A stretch of DNA of 64,000 nucleotides from NCBI RefSeq assembly GCF_032854445.1, contig NC_088301.1, positions 15,994,281 to 16,058,280 of the forward strand. Direction: 5' to 3'. Of this stretch, positions 58,066 to 64,000 are shown piece by piece. The notes below the pieces were generated by a model. The model ran no database searches. It saw only the letters and a program-made list of their open reading frames with translations, and had not been told where the DNA came from. The stretch's first letter is position 1; each line of letters starts with the position of its first letter. Both the position numbers and the translations under genes were made by a program. This stretch comes from Liolophura sinensis. Lineage: Eukaryota; Mollusca; Polyplacophora; Chitonida; Chitonidae.

Positions 58066-58477
58066 TTAATCCAATCCTCTTTGCCTTGGTCGGAACTCCC
58101 ATCTCCTATACACACAGTCCATGTATATACATAGGAATAGAATGCAAGCCGAATTAATAGTCGTTAAATTTCATCCATTGCCTTTGGTGAAAATGTCTCG
58201 TCTTTTATGTACACCCCACCCACAAAGTTCCCAATAAATCTTGTCCATATGTAAAGCGTCTTAATTCACCTAAACTATGTGCCTTTTATATTTTGGTTGT
58301 ACGATTAGTGTTTAATGCCAAGCTGAAAAATATTTCACATATACGACCGCGGTGAGTTTTATGAGCTGGAGCAATCCACGGACCTTTGTAATGTGTCCAA
58401 TAAATTTGGTGACGAAACCGATGTGGAAACAGCAATATAGCTGGATTAGCTCGAATCTTCACATTAAAGGGGAAGAT

Positions 58478-58622
58478 GGCCTCCGTGGTTTGCACGCCAG
58501 CTCGGCGCAATGACTTTGGAGCCTCTCACCAACTCGGTCGCTGTGAGTTCAAGTCCAGCTCATGCTGGTTTCCTCCCAGGCCTGTTAGCAATAAGTGAAA
58601 TATTCCTGAATAAATAAATACA
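58478..58622 (+). mobile_element. SINE with internal deletion
   Basis: tRNA-like head (GATGGCCTCCGTGGTTTGCA, CAATGACTTTGGAGCCTCTC, GTGAGTTCAAGTCC B box, AGCTCATGCTGG) joined directly to the end of the core (AAGTGAAATATTCCTGAATAAATAAAT). About 100 bp of core is missing. Confidence 0.75.
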
Positions 58623-59325
58623 TTACAGTAGAAGCAAATATGACATATCTTTTGGGCTCGAAGAGATTGGAGAGATGATACATTCGATACACACTTCCAC
58701 TCATTAACCTCCATTTGAATCAGGCAATGCTGTCAGTGTTTTAACCTATAAATAAAGTTGCATCCTTTTGACATTTATTTACTTTGAACTTTTTTAATCG
58801 ACTCCCTGCGCGAATATACGAATTAAATCCAAGGGAGAACTGGAAAAATCAATAATATTGTCATCCGTGGGTATATTCCAGGAAACCTTACACGAGATCA
58901 GAGTCCATAAAAATAGGCCCCATGTCACTAAGCTGGACGACACAGCTTGAATAGGTCAGAAACGATAATCAATCAAATTACTAATGGTATAATCTTTAAA
59001 TTAGGAGGACACATCTGCTGTAGTGTCATCAATGTAATCCCGAGTGTATAATTAATACAATTGCTTCTGTTGGGCTTCCCGACAGTGCGGTGGCATTTGA
59101 CATCATATGCATTTCTTTATTTATCAGAGCGTTGCCTAATGTCGAGAGCTATTCATTTGTAATCAACGTCAACCTTTCGCAAGTTATTGACGAACGTTGC
59201 CACCCTGCGAGGTACAGACTCGACAGATGCAAGGCAAGTCGGCTTTCAAAGCTCGCTTCAAGATGTTGTACCTTCAAATTTGTGTCAACTCTCTTAAATA
59301 AGGCACTACAAGAAGTACAGTCATT
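58623..59325. other. intergenic, no feature recognised
   Basis: Short frames only. Confidence 0.3.
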
Positions 59326-59640
59326 TTGAAAATGCACTGTTTCAAAAAATCTAGGCATCAGCTGTATATGTGGATTCTTAAAAACTCTAAGTGTCTGCAT
59401 GAAGACAACGTCTCACAGAAGAGCATCTCTATTTTGGATATCTATACTCTCTACACTACTATTCCTTACAAAGAATTAATTGATAAAATTTCACCTGGGA
59501 TTGTTTCGGTGTTGAGTAAAACTGGTCAGCGCTACATTAAACCCACGGACCTTTCTTCACATCCACTACATATAAGGGTTATTATTTATGATATGTCGCG
59601 TTCTTCGTTGAGTTTATTCTCATTATCAACATCTGTGTGA
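59326..59640 (+). pseudogene. Penelope-like reverse transcriptase fragment
   Basis: The frame contains SISILDIYTLYTTIPYKELI preceded by lysine-rich sequence. This resembles the (F/L)D(F/V).(S/T)LYT.IP.. block of RTs in Penelope-like and related retroelements, where the Asp is the first catalytic one. Only this block is present, and the continuation loses similarity. Element family uncertain. Confidence 0.5.
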
Positions 59641-60740
59641 TATTCACGGAAACCGTATATCAACGGCGTATAGCTATCCCGATAGGTACAAATTTCGGCT
59701 GACCTATACTCGCTCTTGTATGGAATTATACTACACTATCACTATACGCAGAAATTATTAAAGAGTAATGTTCATCAGTCCAAAACCCGATTTTTCTCAT
59801 TCATTAACGGTATACTGAAGATCTGATAGCTTTAAACAATCCATATACAGCGTGTGAGGGATATATATCCACCCTCGCTGCATCTAATTAAACTACAGAT
59901 GCTACATCTTATATCTGAATGTGTATTAGAACACCAAAAACGGTTCCCTGTCACGCCGACTTAATTAAGATAAGAGGGTTAGTTTTTATTTTGACATTGT
60001 CAATAATCCTTACTTGGATAGCAGTATACCCGGGAGTCCTGCATATGGTGGGGTGTACATATCATTCCAATTAACCTGGGGCAAGAGGCGTTACCTTCAT
60101 CGTACTGAATAAGATCGTCGCATTCGATATTTGAACAGGTGTAACCAAAGTACAACTGAGACATTGGCATTGATTATGGACTAGCATTAACTTATATACT
60201 AGCATCGTACATGATTTGCATACTGATTTCATTCGCTCGCCTAAAACATTCATTGCGATTTCCATCATCATTGAAAATGTTGACAGCTGCGCTGTGCATG
60301 ATTCCGTCCTGCTTTTGTTCCTTTTAGTACATTATTAGTCTTTTGATGATTTATATGAAACGTTGTTGTGGGAATTTGTCTTGCAATCACTGAACTTCAG
60401 TACTTCCATTTTGATTGACTTCTGTTCGACATACATCTATACGTATGGAGCAAATGGAAGACTGCGGAAACACTGTTTCACAGCCGTGGTATCTCGCTTA
60501 CCCCACGAAGAATTACATCAAGGGAATGGTTTAACAAAAAAACCTATATCCGCTTGGATCAACTTCAGTAATTTATTATTACAATGTGTTCGTTTTGGTC
60601 CAAGGCTAGGCTGTATAAAATAATTCATCTGATCTAAGGATAAAGTTTGACATTCGCTAACCACACGTAGGGCATGAAAGGGCATTTTAAGATGATAATC
60701 GTGTGACTCATTTCCAAAGCAACCAGAAAAAAACACGCAC
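59641..60740. other. intergenic, no gene recognised
   Basis: Short frames only, before the dinucleotide arrays. Confidence 0.3.
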
Positions 60741-60744
60741 ACAA

Positions 60745-60747
<3 letters not shown>

Positions 60748-60786
<39 letters not shown>

Positions 60787-60804
60787 GTACGTATATATAC
60801 GAAC

Positions 60805-60884
<80 letters not shown>
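60748..60884. repeat. (AC)n and (AT)n microsatellites
   Basis: (AC)n at about 60748-60782 followed, after a mixed stretch, by (AT)n at about 60817-60884. The open frames over them are artefacts. Confidence 0.95.
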
Positions 60885-60886
<2 letters not shown>

Positions 60887-60961
60887 GTACACATACATAT
60901 AAACATGCGTGTATTTGGCTCTACTCTGCTAATTAAATCTTTTTGTTTCCAGAATTTACTT

Positions 60962-61820
60962 TCAAACCTCTAGAGAAATTACCTTATTAACCGTGGTACT
61001 TATATGTATGTGGCTATCTAATAGGACAGTTGGCGATATATCGTCCAACTTACTTAATGTCTTGATATGTATTAACATGGGTTGTCTCGGTACAGTGTAT
61101 CTGCTACATTCTAAGAGGAAATGGGCAGCAGTTTCATGAGGATTGCCACATTGACATCTTGCAGAGTCAGAAATACATTTATTGCAGAGGATGTCGCTAA
61201 GGGAGCAGCAACCGTTTCTTAATCGACATAGAATACTATTAGACATACGGTCTCCCCCTTAGTACATGGGGGCGGTTTTAGCTTGTTAGACATCTTGCCT
61301 AGTACAGTTTTGAACTGATTATTGACCTGATGAGTTGGAAGCGGTAATATATCTTTGTTAATCTTATCTTAAAGGGTCATTCTTCTGCTTTTGAAAAGTG
61401 ATTATGCGGTGCATATATCGCCATTTGCTCAGCTCAAGAAACACTGCTTCTTCATACAGCAGGATTGAGGCTACGCTTTTGACTGAGGCCAGCGGTGATT
61501 CGTCGAGCGTATTTTTCTATGTTCTGTAGTGCTCAAGCTTCAGCTTCGGACATATTGTCCCAGATGACGTCAGCATATTCTCGGGATGACCTGATGAAGC
61601 TTTTCTACATTATTTTCAAGCATTTCCTGCTTCATTAATCAGCTGTGTCATTCCAAAAGAATGAATAACATTAGATAAGTTTCTATTGGATGGATTTAAG
61701 ATATTTTCGTTTAAATCACCTGTAATAATTTTATTATGGTCGGGGAGGGCATCAATGGTTGCTTCTATATTATCCTTCAATACTTCCCACAAAAATTTCC
61801 AGTTCGAATGCAAATGTTGG
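60962..61820 (-). pseudogene. LINE remnant: endonuclease piece and ORF2 C terminus
   Basis: In minus order: ALPDHNKIITGDLNENIL with GMTQLINEA (apurinic-type endonuclease GDLN block, 61813-61616), then EYADVIWDNMSEAEA and ALQNIEKYARRITAGL (post-RT region, about 61600-61500), then LCRLRNGCCSLSDILCNKCI and CQCGNPHETAAHFLLECSRY (zinc-binding C terminus, 61246-60962). The RT core is missing, and several stops and shifts break the frame. This is a dead, internally deleted copy. The family is not the one at 55331-56700 as far as the sequence shows. Confidence 0.8.
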
Positions 61821-61829
61821 AATTTCAGT

Positions 61830-62503
61830 CGGGCATTGATTTAAACTGTTTATAGAAGCGCAATATGGCGAGGTCATAAATATGAATGCTTATATGCTCT
61901 CTAGCCCCGGGTTAGGCAAAATAAAATGACTCTGACACATACAAATCGCCAGCGATCCTGAACGTTGTGTACATTTTTGATAACAATAGTTTGATACTCG
62001 CAATAGACCATCCATAACCTCTTCCATAAAGACAGACAGACAGACAAAATGATAAACAGACAGACAGACAAAAAACACCCACAAAAACATACATATTAAC
62101 TTGGCGAAGGCAATTGTCGAATAAACTATGAAATAAAAGATTGATAACTTATTACACGTTTACAAATATTGGTGGAATCATTTCCAAATGCCTCATTAAT
62201 AAGTTTCTATATACGCGCTGCAATCGGGACAGTTGTCAAAACCGATTAGTTTGTGGCTTGTCTTTGGTAGCTTAGGACCTTAATACTTGAACACGAGTCA
62301 GATGTGCAATACTGTTTTGATTGGGCCAATAAAGGGCGGCTAATCAGTTTAGTGTGTGTGGTCGTTTACGTGCAAAAGAAGTAGGTGTACTTCACCGGTT
62401 ACGTGTGACCATTCGGCAGTTATCACTATGTCGTTGCTGCTCTTCTTCCCCACTCCATGCTGTGTGTTTTTAATTATATTATCAACATCAACAAAGATAT
62501 CTC
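61830..62503. other. intergenic with short (GACA)n runs
   Basis: CAGACAGACAGACA runs at about 62030-62070 are the only recognisable feature. Confidence 0.4.
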
Positions 62504-62663
62504 TGACCGTAAGTGGGAAGGTCTGCCAACAACCTGCGGATGGTCGTGGGTTTCACCCGAGCTGTGCCCGGTTTCCACCCACCATAATGCTGGCCGCCGT
62601 CGTATGAGTGAAATATTCTTGAATACAGCTTAAAACACCAATCAAATAAATAAATAAATAAAT
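62504..62663 (+). mobile_element. SINE, head-less
   Basis: GACCGTAAGTGGGAAGGTCT, CAACCTGCGGATGGTCGTGG, CATAATGCTGGCCGCCGTCG, AAATATTCTTGAATAC and an (AAATA)n tail. Core and tail of the SINE family are present; the tRNA-like head is missing. Confidence 0.8.
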
Positions 62664-63140
62664 CAACAAAGATATCATGGTCATTGGGTACCGTATTGCG
62701 AAGTTGTGTCGATTAACTGATTTCGTGCGAAAAGAAAAATTGTTGCAGTGCATGTACTAAGCAATATGTCATTGCACATCGATTGCAATAGATACGTTTC
62801 TACTGTAAAGGAATCATTCGCTTTGATGGCAGATCAAATTACAAAGGTTTATCCGTTACACAGTTCTTGTTCTTGGAAGAACATTCTGCGCGAACAATTA
62901 CGACTTGATTGTGTAGCTATACTAAGTAGCTGAAGAGCAATAAATCATCATTAATAGTTTTCATTGTCGTGCTGCAATGAAGCCGCTTCTTGATAAATGT
63001 GTAGGTAATAAACAGTATAGTTAACGGCACTAACCACATGCTTGCTTGAATCCGTCTTTTTCCAACTCGACTGTGAATTACGTCAATGGATTATTTCTGG
63101 ACAGTCATGGCAAAGGCACACTGACAAGGCCGATGACATC
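62664..63140. other. intergenic, nothing recognised
   Basis: Short frames only, up to the start of the terminal minisatellite. Confidence 0.3.
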
Positions 63141-64000
63141 ACGGTGCCACAGGAGCGGGATAAGTGTGACCTATCAGTGTCACAGTACCGAGATGAGTAT
63201 GACATCCCCAGTGTCACAGTAGCGGGATGAGTACGACATATCAGTGTCAAAGGGATGAGTATGGCATCCCAGTTTCACAGGGATGAGTATGACATGCACA
63301 GGACGGGGATGAGAATGACATATCAGTGTTACAGGACCGGGATGAGTATGACACACAGAGGACTGGAATGAGTATGACATACCACTGTCACAGGGCAGGG
63401 ATGAGTATGACATACCAGTGTCACAGGACCGGGATGAGTGTTACATCCCAGTGTCACAGGACCGGGATGAGTGTGACACACACAGGACTGGAAAGAGTAT
63501 GACATACTAGTGCCACAGGGCCGGGATGAGTATGACATCCCTTTCTCACAGGACCGGGAGGAGTATGACATCCCAGTGTCACGTGAGCGGGGTGAGTATG
63601 ACATACACAGGACCGGAATGAGTGTGATATACAAATGGCCAGGACATACACGGGACCGGAAGGAGTATGACATACAAAGGACCGGGACGAGTATGACATA
63701 CACAGAACCAGGATGAGTGCGACATACACAGGACAGGGATGAGTATGACATACACAGAACTGAGATGAGTATTATATACACAGGGCCAGGATGATTATGA
63801 CATACACAGGACCAGGATGAGTATGACATCCCAGTCTCACATGACAGGGATGAGTATGACATCACGGTCTCACAGGACTGCGATGAGTCTCACGTCCCAG
63901 TGTCTCAAGACCGGAATTAGTATGACGTTCCAGTGTCTCAAGACCGGAATTAGTATGACGTTCCAGTGTCTCAACACCGGAATTAGTATGACGTTCCAGT
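63141..64000. repeat. ~33-bp minisatellite running off the window end
   Basis: Irregular units built from GGGATGAGTATGACAT, a TCCCAGTGTCACA or ACACA link, and GGACC. Some units lack the link, giving shorter periods. The last three units (63896-64000) are exactly 33 bp (CCAGTGTCTCAAGACC + GGAATTAGTATGACGTT). Most units are multiples of three, so long serine-, cysteine- and histidine-rich frames stay open on the minus strand; these are repeat artefacts. Confidence 0.9.

Noticed and set aside
63329-63865. 178-codon Ser/Cys/His-rich frame on the minus strand
   Set aside because: Produced by the ~33-bp minisatellite, and open in other frames too.

Overview
This is animal nuclear DNA, most likely from a lophotrochozoan. 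A mollusc is my first guess and a brachiopod is possible. The evidence is the repeat content: tRNA-headed and 5S-headed SINEs sharing one core with (AAATA)n-type tails, the 'ttggggtttaacgtcgtac' interspersed repeat, Penelope-like, gypsy, Tc1 and LINE debris, long (AT)n and (CATA)n arrays and minisatellites. There are no operons, CRISPR arrays or prokaryotic signals. The only convincing host genes are four intronless class A (rhodopsin-like) GPCR genes forming two close pairs.

Layout. 1-10.5 kb: repeat-rich flank with an inverted copy of a segment (Q) that recurs at 26 kb, a 5S-rRNA-derived SINE amplified into a 124-bp array, a tRNA-derived SINE, and a broken gypsy element on the minus strand. 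10.57-25.98 kb: a large imperfect palindrome. Its arms each carry one GPCR gene (10977-11978 plus, 24526-25527 minus) and the same 44-bp minisatellite, about 8 copies on the left and nearly 40 on the right, around a 4.8-kb spacer. 26-41.8 kb: a direct segmental duplication (blocks Q, R, S) with a second GPCR pair (28553-29629 and 39981-41057, both plus). The first copy is split by a 5.08-kb insertion with 4-bp target duplications. That insertion holds LINE-like sequence encoding RNase H and, downstream, an SGNH hydrolase, with three covarying hairpins between them. 42.3-48.5 kb: a second inverted repeat (two 442-bp arms) enclosing another copy of the SGNH LINE abutting a Penelope-like GIY-YIG fragment. 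48.5-64 kb: microsatellites, minisatellites, a two-copy ~480-bp repeat with a perfect terminal hairpin nearby, an internally deleted Tc1 element with intact TIRs, three LINE/PLE remnants, SINE fragments, and a 33-bp minisatellite running off the window end.

How it fits together. The window looks like a young, lineage-specific receptor cluster that has grown by inverted and direct duplication, with mobile elements interrupting the copies. Because the duplicates preserve empty sites, the limits of several insertions can be read directly. ATG starts were chosen for the four receptors: the longer reading frames begin at GTG, which is not expected to initiate here. No protein here was confirmed by a database search; family names rest on motifs read by eye.
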